From the NCBI RefSeq assembly GCF_042186555.1, contig NC_133329.1, forward strand, positions 186,448,206 to 186,512,205: a DNA stretch of 64,000 bases. The letters are read 5' to 3'. This document shows positions 55,380 to 64,000 of this stretch, in pieces. Below the pieces are notes generated by a model that saw only the letters and a program-made list of their open reading frames with translations, did not search any database and was not told where the DNA came from. How positions within the stretch are numbered: position 1 is the stretch's first letter; every line of letters starts with the position of its first letter. The DNA comes from Aquarana catesbeiana. Taxonomy: Eukaryota; Chordata; Amphibia; Anura; Ranidae. Position numbers and translations under genes: made by a program.

Positions 55380-56183
55380 GCTTTATTTTTGTTTAACGCA
55401 TAACTATTTTCGGTACAGTAATGTTTATTATTTGCAAATAAGGGGGTAGCAATGGGCACCAAGTTTGCACCTAGCGTGGCTAACTTGTAAATGGCAAAGT
55501 GGGTAGAAGAGGGTATCTTATTGAATCCAGACCCCAGAATCCTTTTGTACAAACGTTTTATTGATGATCTGATCATCGTTTGGGAGGGGGAAATTAATGA
55601 TGTGGAATCTTTGTTAAACACAATGAATCAAAATAACCATAATTTAAGCCTTACATGGGAAATACGTGATCAAAAGATACACTTCTTGGATTTAGAGATT
55701 AGGAACACTCAATACAGTATGGAGACTATTACATACTTTAAGGAGACAGATCGTAATTCTTACATTCCCACGATGTGCTGCCACCACAGGCCCTGGCTTG
55801 TTAAGATCCCCAGGAGACAATACATGCGGATAAAAAGAAACTGCACAGGGGTTTGAGTTTTTGATAAACAAACAGATATATTAACTAAGATGTTTAGGGA
55901 CAAGGGATATGATGCTAACTTTCTGGAGAGAGAAAGGATAACAATTAGGGACATGGATAGAGGAAGGTTATTGGAGGACACTACAGGTAGGAAAATTAAT
56001 TCTGGTAATGAGACTTGCTTAGTATTGGATTACAATTTACAGAATAAGGATATAGAAAGGATTATTAACAAGTATTGGCGTGTGCTAAAGCAGGATATAT
56101 CACTGTGTAACTCTCTACCAGACAAACCAAAAATCATTTATAAAAGGGCCCCTAACCTAAGCGACAGGATTGTACACATGTGA
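55380..56183 (+). pseudogene. Penelope-like element 4, reverse transcriptase
   Basis: GVAMGTKFAPSVANL near 55443 is followed by a stop, then 55491-55856 with RFIDDLIIVW (active site), KIHFLDLEI and RQYMRIKRNCTG. 55890-56183 continues to the linker (MFRDKGYD). 5 prime truncated. A different lineage from A and B judging by residues. Confidence 0.85.
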
Positions 56184-56539
56184 TAGAACCTCCACCATCC
56201 AGACCATCAATGTTTTGGGACATTAAGGGTTTTCATGAATGTGGGCGTTGTTATAGCTGCATTAGAGTCCCAAAAAACTTCAAGAAAGTAAAAACCTTCA
56301 ATAATCCTAAAAATAATCATGCATATAATATTATGGATTTTATTTCCTGTGAGACTAAGGGGGTAGTCTATGCCATTAAATGTCCATGCAACTTAATCTA
56401 TGTCGGTAGAACAAAGAGAGCTTTTAAGGTCAGAATGGAAGAACATGTAAGGAATATACGAAATGGATTTGACAAACACCATTTATCTATCCACTTTAGG
56501 GAGAAACACATTAAGAATCCGGAAGGGATGCTATTTTGA
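56180..56539 (+). pseudogene. Penelope-like element 4, GIY-YIG endonuclease
   Basis: 119 codons, frameshifted from the RT. A Cys pair motif (CGRCYSCI), then VVYAIKCPCNLIYVGRTKRA with MEEHVRNI. Ends before the last helices. The next 0.6 kb (56540-57120) is AT-rich and probably its 3 prime UTR. Confidence 0.8.
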
Positions 56540-58254
56540 GGGATAGAGCCCCCCAATACCACTGGAGAGGGTGCAATTATATTAGAGAAATTAGCAAATG
56601 TGAATCCTGGTGGATACATTAATTAGGGTCTTTATCGCCGGGGGGGGTGGGGGGGTCTAAACAAAGAGTTTGATCGCCAGTGTTTTCTCAGCAATCGTTG
56701 AAAGGTGATGATTTAATCATTTATTTTTAGATTTATTATTGCACTCTTCATAAAGAAGAGTTTCAATCAATGTACCTGTCCCTTATAGTTAGTTTTTGTA
56801 AACATGATGCATCTGATGTTCAAGGGGGGCTTTATAATAATTTTGCACTATTTTTAATGAATTTTTATTTAATATGTCACTCAGTGATGTAATGCTGGGT
56901 ATTCTTTTTAATAGTTATGATCTGTAGTATTTTTTATTACATATGCAAAATATATATACAATTTTATCTTATATATCCATATTTTGGTGGATGTATTAAT
57001 GTAGGGGTAAGGGAGAATTACCTGATTCTATATTTGCATCAAATGGGTGCATTTATAATTGTATTTTTATATAACCAATGGTTAGTGATTATAATAAGAT
57101 TGTCATTGTAGGCGTGACTGGAAGTGAGCCGAGCAGGATGCCTCAGAGAAGAGCTCCTGAATCCCCAATGCTCCATCGGAGCCTCATCACGCCTGGAACA
57201 GGTCTGGACCCCACAGATTTGTTGGGAATCATCCCCTGCACTGGCCCATACTACTATTGTGCCAATTTGTGGCCTCCGGCCTAGTCCGCAGGCTTCGGCC
57301 TAGTCCATTACAGCCATTCCCGGAGCCATCCTCATTCTCCCAGGGCCTCATACCTGCCATCCTCCACCCAAGCAGCACTGCATCTCATCTGCCTTCCTCC
57401 CAGCCTTGTAGGAGAGCCTCCGGAGTGAGTAGTCTGAAGCTGCAGCCAGCTCTCCCCTCAGTCACAGCTGGAGGCCGGCCGCTATTTTAGCTCAGTCCAG
57501 CTCCATCCACATCCATCCGAGCCTCATCACTCCTGGAACTGGTTTGGACCCCACAGATTTGTTGGGCATCATCCCCTGCACTGGCCCATACCACTATTGT
57601 GCCGATTCGCGGGCTTCAGCCTAGTCCATTACGGCATAGTTGCCAACATTGAAAAAAAAATTTTAGGGACACTTTTTTGGCTGTAGGTGGAGTGGCATTA
57701 TAATAAGGGGGCGGGGCATGCGTAAGTAGGCATGTCATAGTAAAAAAAATATGGTGCGCGCAGGGCGCCGCACCAAAAAACGGGCGTGGTTTACGTGAAT
57801 AATGGGCGTGGCTTGAAAGGGCGTGACCTGAAGGGGGTGTGGTTAGAGTCTGAGATGAACGAGGGGTGGAGGTAGAAACAAAGGGAAAGAAAGGGATGGT
57901 GGGACAGCAGGCCCAGATCTTGCACCACAATAGAAATATGTGTATTTCAGAAAGTTTAACAATCAGCAAATAAAGATACTCCAAACACCTGGTGTTAGTG
58001 CTTCAATCATCCCTTCACCTGGTTGTTATGGTGTCAGGATGATAGAAGCGCATTATTATCATTATTACATTGTAATAAAAAATTAAATAGTTCAACTCAT
58101 CATAATGCAGAACCAGTGGGAGCCCCAAGTGTGTCACTTGTCGCGTCGCCTGCCACCAGATGCCATCAGGTGTCCCCAGTAGATTCCGTCCTTACATCTC
58201 AGGTGTCCCCAGCGGAGTGCTTCCTTACATCTCAGGTCGGTCAGTATGCAGTGT

Positions 58255-58515
58255 TGCAGTGTAGGGGTCTCTCTATGATAGGGGGTAGGTGAGTGTGGGG
58301 GTCCCTCTATGACAGGTGGTCAGTGTGGAGTTTAGGGGTCCATCTATGACAGAGGGTAGGTCCCAGAGGGACCCCTACACTCCACACTGCCCTTGCCCCT
58401 GTCATAGAGGGACCCCTACACTCCACACTGCCCTACCCCCTGTCATAGAGGGACCCCTACACTCCACACTGACCTACCCCCTGTCATAGAGCCTCTATGA
58501 CAGGGGGTAGGTCAA
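58255..58515. repeat. Palindromic minisatellite (CTCTATGACAGGGGGTAGG)
   Basis: Three forward units of GTGTAGGGGTCTCTCTATGA type are followed by four inverse units (TCATAGAGGGACCCCTACAC), so the region folds into a long hairpin. Confidence 0.8.
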
Positions 58516-58689
58516 GAAACATCCAAACTGGTGCACTCACTCACAGGGCTGCTGTTAGAAATTATTGGGACCCTGTACAGCCTATCTCATAGGGCCCCCA
58601 CCCTCTGAGGAGGGAAAGAGGGAAGTAAGAGGGGGGGGTGAGAGAAAGGGGAGAGGAGAGGGATTAAAGAGGGGGGTCTGACAGAAGAG

Positions 58690-59282
58690 GGGGGTCTGAC
58701 ATTACAGGAGGACTATACGCAACAGCCTTTCATGTCCCACAATACAGGAGGACTACCAGTCCCAGCCTACCATGCCCCAATACAGGAGGACTACAAGTAC
58801 AACTCCCAGCCTCCCATGTCCCAGCTACTAGGAGGACTACAAGTCCCAGCCTCTCATGCCCCAGCTACAAGGTGAACTACAAGTCCCAGTCTCTCATGTC
58901 CCAGCTACTAGGAGGACTACAAGTCCCAGCCCCTCATGTCCCAGCTACGAGAACTACAAGTCCCAGTCTCCCATGTCCCAGCTACTAGGAGGACTACAAG
59001 TCCCAGCCTCTCGTGTCCCAGCTACGAGAAGAACTACAAGTCCCAGCCTCTTATGTCCCAGCTACTAGGAGAACTACAAGTCCCAGCCTCTCATGTCCCA
59101 GCTACCAGGAGAACTACAAGTCCCAGCCTCCCATGCCTCAGCTACTAGGAGGACTACAAGTCCCAGCCTCTCATGTCCCAGCTACGAGAAGAACTACAAG
59201 TCCCAGCCTCTTATGTCCCAGCTACTAGGAGGACTACAAGTCCCAGCCTCCCATGTCCCAGCTACTTGTAGTCCTCCTGTAT
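58690..59282. repeat. 40-bp array with ACTACAAGTCCCAG motif
   Basis: Eleven exact ACTACAAGTCCCAG copies begin at 58836, 58876, 58916, 58953, 58993, 59033, 59073, 59113, 59153, 59193 and 59233. The array is bordered by inverse TACAGGAGGACTAC / GTAGTCCTCCTGTA (58782 and 59267). The motif is close to the vertebrate ZNF143/THAP11 promoter element. Confidence 0.85.
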
Positions 59283-60238
59283 ATAGGAACAAGGAAGGTT
59301 GGGAGGAGGGGGGTATGACAGAGAGGAGGGGGGTGGGCAGCTGACAGAGCAGATGAGAGAGACCATTGACCAACCTCAGGAAGCAGAGACACACAGCACT
59401 AGTTAGAACTCCAGGAGCATGCAGGGCTGGTGTGATTACCCACAGACACAGTCCAGCCCTGCATCCACATGTGACCAGTTCCCTCATGTCCTCCGTCCGT
59501 CCTGCACATGACCTGCTCGGCCAATCACAGGACACCTGCCGCTGCCCAATGCTGAGCCTGAGCTCGGCTCAAACACAGAGCTGATCAATGTTTAGGCAGC
59601 AGTGTGAACAGGCATGGGATGATCATGCACCCCTCCGGGGGCGGAGGGTGGGCGGCGCCACAGCTCTCTTTCCATTGTAGCTTGAACCCGCCTGGTCCTC
59701 TGGAAAATGGCGGCCGACGGAGACATTATCTCCGCCGGCCGCGGACCTCTAGCGGCGGAGAAAAAAAAAAAAAAAAATCGGAAAAAAAAAAGGATTTACC
59801 GGGACATTTCCTGGGAAACACTAAAATCGGGAAAAGGGTCCAAATCACGGGAATGTCCGAGGAAATTCGGGACTATTGGCAACTATGCATTACGGCTGTT
59901 CCCGGAGCCATCCTCAGGCTCCCAGTGCCTCATACCTGCCATCCTCCACCCAGGCAGCACTGCATCTCACCTGCCTTCCTCCCAGCCTTGTAGGAGAGCC
60001 TCCGGAGTGAGTAGTCTGGAGCTGTAGCCAGCTCTCCCCTCAGTCACAGCTGGAGGCCAGCCGCCATTTTAGCTCAATCCAGCTCCATCCTCGGGCCCAG
60101 ATAGACTAATACTCTCCATCCTTCCACCAGACTCTGCCACATCATCCCCTGCCATCATCCACATTATATGGGAGGATATTCTGGGATTTTGGCAGAGAAA
60201 TGAAGCTGACCCGAGGTGCACGCGCGTCAGCGGCTTCT

Positions 60239-60247
60239 AAGATGGCC
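60239..60247 (+). promoter_or_regulatory. YY1-like AAGATGGCC near L1-4 5 prime end
   Basis: AAGATGGCCACGTAGTCCGG here matches AAGATGGCCGCGTAAGCCGG at the 5 prime end of L1-1. Confidence 0.4.
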
Positions 60248-60430
60248 ACGTAGTCCGGGAGCGCCACTTTGCTCCGACACACAGGCGCCCACACAGGCAC
60301 GCAACCAGTCCCATCACCAGCTCATCCGGCAGCCCCAGAGAAGTGATGAGAACGGGTACCACATCTGATACACAGGAATGGTTAATAGGCACAAATCTCT
60401 CCCGCTGCGGTTTCTCCTCAGGGAACCAAG

Positions 60431-61504
60431 ATGGCGGCCACGACCCAGCCTCCGGCACGGGATAATCAGGGTAACTTCCCACACAGCACAGCCCTGGAAT
60501 CCATACACCTTAGTCCTCTCCCCGGAGCATTAGAGAGCACTCAACTAATAGGAACTGCATCCACGGAATCATTGATAGGGCACACCATGGAGGACTTTTT
60601 ATTATCCCCTATGGAAGAAAGCTCCGTTCTCCCAGAGTTAAGGGAGGATCTCCATGCCCTCCGGGCCTAATATGCCTAATAACTTAGCGGACTTATTCTC
60701 CAGATTCTCAGACATGCTGAGCATTGGACTTTCTCAAACAGCTGCCAAAATTACAGGGGACATTAAAGCGGAACTCAAGACCTTAGGATAGAAACAATTG
60801 AATCACACCTGGACACCACGATCGCCAGAATGAATCAAAACACTGATCGTATACAGGACCTTCAAGACCAGCTCGAGACGCCCATGTCTAAAATAGACGA
60901 CCTTGAGAATAGATCTCGCAGATATAACTTCAGGATCAGAGGTCTTCCGGAAAAAGTCACAGATGTGCATGCAGCGGTTCGCTCTCACATTCAGAGCCTT
61001 ATCCCCGATATTCACCCCCACAAATTGGAGTTGGACAGGGCTCATAGAGCTCTGGGACCCCCATGTTCAGACGGACTCCCAAGAGACATTGTGGTGAAAC
61101 TACATTATTATGCGATTAAGGAAGAAGTTCTGCAGCGGGCACGCTCCATTGCAAATCTCAAGGTCCAGAATCATTCTATTCAAATCTTTGTGGATTTATC
61201 CCCATCTACCATCCAAAAAAGGAGATCGCTTAAACTCTCAGTGCTCGCTCAGAAGGACATAAAATATTGATGGCTATTTCCATTCAATCTCAAGTTTTCC
61301 TATAAGAACAAGTCGCATACCTTCTCCAAGATTCAGGAGGGAGAAAAACTCCTCCTTCATCTGGGACTCATTACTCAGACCCTGTCTTCTCCTTCACCTG
61401 GACCTGCCCCTGGATCCTCTAAACGACAGATGTCCATGAGCTCGATCACTCTGGTGTGGCAGAAACCAAAAACCAAGAGATCCAAGGAATCCGCACCTAC
61501 CTGA
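60431..61504 (+). pseudogene. L1-4 ORF1, 357 codons
   Basis: Starts MAATTQPPARDNQG in a CCAAGATGG context. Coiled-coil at about 80-150, then the RNA-binding domain (ENRSRRYNFRIRGLPEKV, DRAHRALGPP, IQIFVDLSPSTIQKRR). Two compensating frameshifts (about 60660 and 60785) and a TGA in place of a conserved Trp codon (61268-61270). ORF1 protein coats L1 RNA as a trimer with chaperone activity. Shows what L1-1 ORF1 lost. Confidence 0.85.
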
Positions 61505-62468
61505 ATTACCTAACTATATGTGACTAAGCTCGATGAGCTCAAACAGTTTTTTCACTCTGGGTCCTTCCCATTTGAATAGCCCCAGCTGGGTCTCTTCGGA
61601 GCACTTGTTTCACCCCTTCTCTTTTTCAATTTTTCACACTTTTTGAGGGTAGGGAGGGCTTTTGAGGAAAGGTTTGTTTGGGTTCTACACTGGTTCTAGA
61701 TATTTTAAAACATTATATTTTAAATGTAGTGTATCAGATACGGTGTGGTGGGGGGAGGTTCCCCCCCCCTTTTTTTTCTCTTCCCTTTAATTTATTATTA
61801 TTTTATTTGTGGGGCATGTCCTAGCTGATTTCAGCAGGAGGGACCGCACAATTGAAACTACACTGGTAACAAGATTAACGGGACCCCATGTCCGAATTAT
61901 ACCACTATACCTTCTTTCCATAGCATCGCTGATCCCCTTCTGACCACCCACATGTTAGCCTTTCCTCCCTTTATCCCATAGGGTCTCCATACGGGTCTGA
62001 ACAGGTTACACACCTTGATAGGCAGTTTTATTTCAATTAAGCTGGTTGCGTTACTATCATAAATTGCTATTGTTTAGTTATTTAATTTCATATATGTTGT
62101 AATACAAAGACGCTGATGTCGGAGCAGCAGTGCCTCTGCCTGAACAGGAAATATGGATTACCACTCTCCCCTGGACAGGGTTGCTTCTTCTCTGGCAGAA
62201 GAAGACTCTTTAATTTTTTTTAAGGGAGCGCTGGGGCCTTGCCTCACCTCCCTTCTGAAGTTAGCTATATCATCTCACCATTGTTACTTACTTTTCTCTC
62301 TTTCTGGTGCTCATGCTTGTCTTTCTTCCAGATGTCCTTCTGGAAAATATTGCATCCTTTCCCTACCTGACTTGAATTCCAGACACCAGGACAAATCCTA
62401 TATACCTCTTCCACGAGGCTCACGGGTAAGTGGCTGTGTGTCGCTTGAACTCCCCCTCCATCTGCTCC

Positions 62469-62978
62469 ATGGCTGAAGCTGATAAACTGACCTCACCCCT
62501 ACAAATAGTATCCCATAATACACAGGGATCGAACTCCCAGATTAAAAGACGAAAAATATTTCAATACTACCATAACCAAAAGATTGATGTGATCTTGTTA
62601 CAGGAAACACACTTCCCTAGATCATATTGCCCCAAGTTCATCCATCCTAAATTCCCAAATTTTTACCTCGCTAATGCGGAAAATAAGACTAAGGGTGTAG
62701 CAATTCTTTTCTCACACAAATCGAAATTCACACTCCAGCTGGAACATAAAGATCTGTATGGAAGATTCATCCTAATCAAGGGAGTGTTGGATGACCGACT
62801 TTACTCCTTTGTTTCTTATTATGCACCCAATCGAGGCCAAGCAAAATTCTTTGAACAAATGTTCCAGAAACTGGGACCCATGCTTGAAGGCACAATTGTG
62901 GTGGGAGGAGATACCAACATAGCCTTCGACTCGGGGCTTGACAAAAAGCACCCACCGGGTACTCAAACTACCCAATGA
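62469..62978 (+). pseudogene. L1-4 ORF2 start, endonuclease, truncated
   Basis: MAEADKLTSPLQIVSHNTQG opens an apurinic-type endonuclease with LLQETHF, YYAPNRG and VVGGDTNIAFD (D and N kept; the family usually has GDFN). It is cut after about 170 residues, before the SDH motif, by the next insertion. Confidence 0.85.
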
Positions 62979-63083
62979 GACAAGAAGAAATCCTGGATAG
63001 CCGCAGTCCGGAATAAGGACATCTTTATTAAAGTAAAATCAAACAATACAGGCAAATGCAGAGAAGTACAGGGTGGTAAACTG

Positions 63084-63120
63084 CTAACGCGTTTCACATC
63101 ATTTGGATGCTTATTCGTAG
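63084..63120 (-). ncRNA. Hammerhead-like remnant
   Basis: Minus strand: a CTACGAA box (expected CTGANGA), a GCATC/GATGT stem, then GAAAC. The order is right but the first box is mutated. Confidence 0.3.
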
Positions 63121-63565
63121 CTAAAGAGGGATAGTAATAGTGTGATATAAATAGAAAAGTAAAAGAGGGAGGGTGGAGTATGCATGCCGGTAGAACAACC
63201 AATCACCGCGCTGCATAGTAGACCCACCTTCTTGGTGTAATTAAAAAGATAATGATCCCATTATAAAAACCCACACCTGCAAGATGAGGAGGGAAAAAAC
63301 ATCCAATAATAGCCAAACAAGTATATAAAAAGAAAGTGTATAAACAAAACTCACATGCCAATATAAATCAGCACGGACTCATGTAAATAACTGAAAAAAG
63401 AAAAAGGGAGGCTAGCATTGGATGCCAAAATCCCCTCACAGCAGGTGAAGAATGGAACAATATTAGAGTGGTAGGGAGTGCCAAAGAGTGTTGAACCAGA
63501 AAGCCATGTAACTGCAGGGTACCTCGCTCACACATATACAGAACCAAAAATCAAAAAATATACAA

Positions 63566-63568
<3 letters not shown>

Positions 63569-63620
<52 letters not shown>
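63569..63620. repeat. (AT)n microsatellite
   Basis: About 50 bp of AT repeats. Confidence 0.95.
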
Positions 63621-63624
<4 letters not shown>

Positions 63625-63823
63625 CTGAGCAAAATATGCATAAATGTGTGACAGCGCTACCCGACATAGTATACATAGACACTCCAGAGCACTCACGCAA
63701 CCCAAGAAAAGACTATATACATAAACAGTTAAATAGATTGAATGTAAATTGCTATATAGGATCAGAGTATATGTATACTGAATGCTAGATCAAAGCGTAT
63801 ATACATTAAACATGTGATAAAGA

Positions 63824-63825
63824 AG

Positions 63826-63871
<46 letters not shown>

Positions 63872-63872
63872 T
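63824..63872. repeat. (TA)n(CA)n microsatellite
   Basis: TA repeats passing into CA repeats. Confidence 0.95.
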
Positions 63873-63922
63873 TAAACAACCTCTCCAATCATATCCAACA
63901 ACATTAAACATGAAATAAAGAA

Positions 63923-64000
<78 letters not shown>
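63923..64000. repeat. (TA)n microsatellite at window end
   Basis: At least 77 bp, running off the window. Confidence 0.95.

Larger units (their letters stand above)
57635..59887. mobile_element. Inverted-repeat element with perfect 8-bp target duplication
   Basis: Ends CATAGTTGCCAA (57635-57646) and TTGGCAACTATG (59876-59887), flanked by CATTACGG (57627-57634 and 59888-59895). Unit 1 of the tandem duplication, reading CATTACAGCC, serves as the empty site. 8-bp duplications are made by hAT and P transposases. 2.25 kb, no transposase; it holds two minisatellites. Confidence 0.85.
57181..60095 (+). repeat. 340-bp tandem duplication, second unit split by an insertion
   Basis: Unit 1 is 57181-57520. 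Unit 2 is 57521-57634 plus 59896 to about 60095. Both begin GCCTCATCAC and share CCCACAGATTTGTTGGG and GCCTTGTAGGAGAGCCTCCG. It lies just upstream of L1-4. It could be a duplicated upstream promoter unit or unrelated to it. Confidence 0.8.
60214..62976 (+). mobile_element. L1-clade LINE, L1-4, broken after the ORF2 start
   Basis: The 5 prime end is placed at about 60214 from the AAGATGGCC motif position. ORF1 (60431-61504), a 0.96-kb inter-ORF spacer (61505-62468) and the first 170 codons of ORF2 are present; then a Penelope-like terminal region begins near 62980. Related to L1-1 by its ORF1 sequence. Confidence 0.75.
62980..64000 (-). mobile_element. Penelope-like terminal region (copy 5), continues beyond window
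   Basis: Order from the L1-4 junction: inverse AATAAAG (63020-63026), GAAACGCGTTAGC on the minus strand (63102-63090), then AT-rich sequence with (TA)n. This matches the outer end layout of Penelope A and of the 16745-17885 foldback. No coding part lies in the window. Confidence 0.5.

Noticed and set aside
58836..59344. CRISPR-like regular array
   Set aside because: Unit of 40 bp is repeated throughout with no unique spacers, and the DNA is clearly vertebrate; it is a minisatellite.
1..64000. tRNA, rRNA or snRNA genes
   Set aside because: No cloverleaf with A/B boxes and no conserved rRNA or snRNA blocks were noticed by eye; a covariance scan could not be run.

Overview
The window is eukaryotic, intron-scale DNA from an anuran amphibian, probably a ranid-type frog. 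The reasons are the mixture of L1, L2 and CR1 LINEs, Penelope-like elements with GIY-YIG endonuclease domains, Tc1 transposons and many inverted-repeat DNA elements and minisatellites, with no compact gene organisation. Almost every protein-like stretch is a decayed transposon gene. The one host coding segment I can support is a 140-nt exon on the minus strand at 52666-52805. It encodes the end of a PX domain and reads like sorting nexin 29 (snx29), so most of the window is probably intron of that gene. It sits in about 345 bp of non-repeat DNA between a full-length L1 (46463-52514) and a CR1 fragment (from about 52858).

Layout. 1-11.3 kb: an old minus-strand L1 (L1-2) is split by a GC- and GA-rich DNA element (1-1198 plus 6060-6388), which is itself split by a second L1 (L1-1, 1209-6049) flanked by a 10-bp target duplication. 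L1-2 also holds a TTAA-type element (7406-9328) that contains another nested element (8118-9091). 11.3-19.5 kb: a Tc1 end fragment, a Tc1 copy (11620-13254) inserted in a minisatellite, several minisatellites and a 1.1-kb foldback. 19.5-40.1 kb: one L1 (L1-3) of roughly 6 kb or less is stretched to 20.6 kb by nested insertions: Tc1 with its own inner MITE, three further MITEs, a 7.2-kb palindrome made of two head-to-head Penelope-like elements, an L2, a second copy of the GC/GA element and a CR1 end. 40.1-46.4 kb: a TTAA-element fragment, a third GC/GA element copy, Penelope-like fragments, a minisatellite and unassigned DNA. 46.4-52.5 kb: L1-5, nearly intact, with 12-bp target duplications. 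52.5-57.2 kb: the host exon, CR1, a TTAA-element fragment, a fourth GC/GA copy and a fourth Penelope-like copy. 57.2-64 kb: a 340-bp tandem duplication split by an inverted-repeat element with a perfect 8-bp target duplication, then L1-4 (ORF1 and the start of ORF2), broken by a Penelope-like terminal region rich in (AT)n.

No operon or joint pathway exists here. The biology is transposon on transposon: LINE ORF1/ORF2 pairs (nucleic-acid chaperone; endonuclease plus reverse transcriptase), Penelope-like RT/GIY-YIG proteins, and non-autonomous elements that must borrow transposases. The best leads are the host exon island, the L1 with an in-frame ORF1-RT fusion lacking the endonuclease, the Penelope palindrome with hammerhead-like cores, the GC/GA element that looks like a compact pol II transcription cassette, and a 40-bp tandem array carrying eleven copies of a ZNF143/THAP11-like motif. 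All alignments were made by eye.
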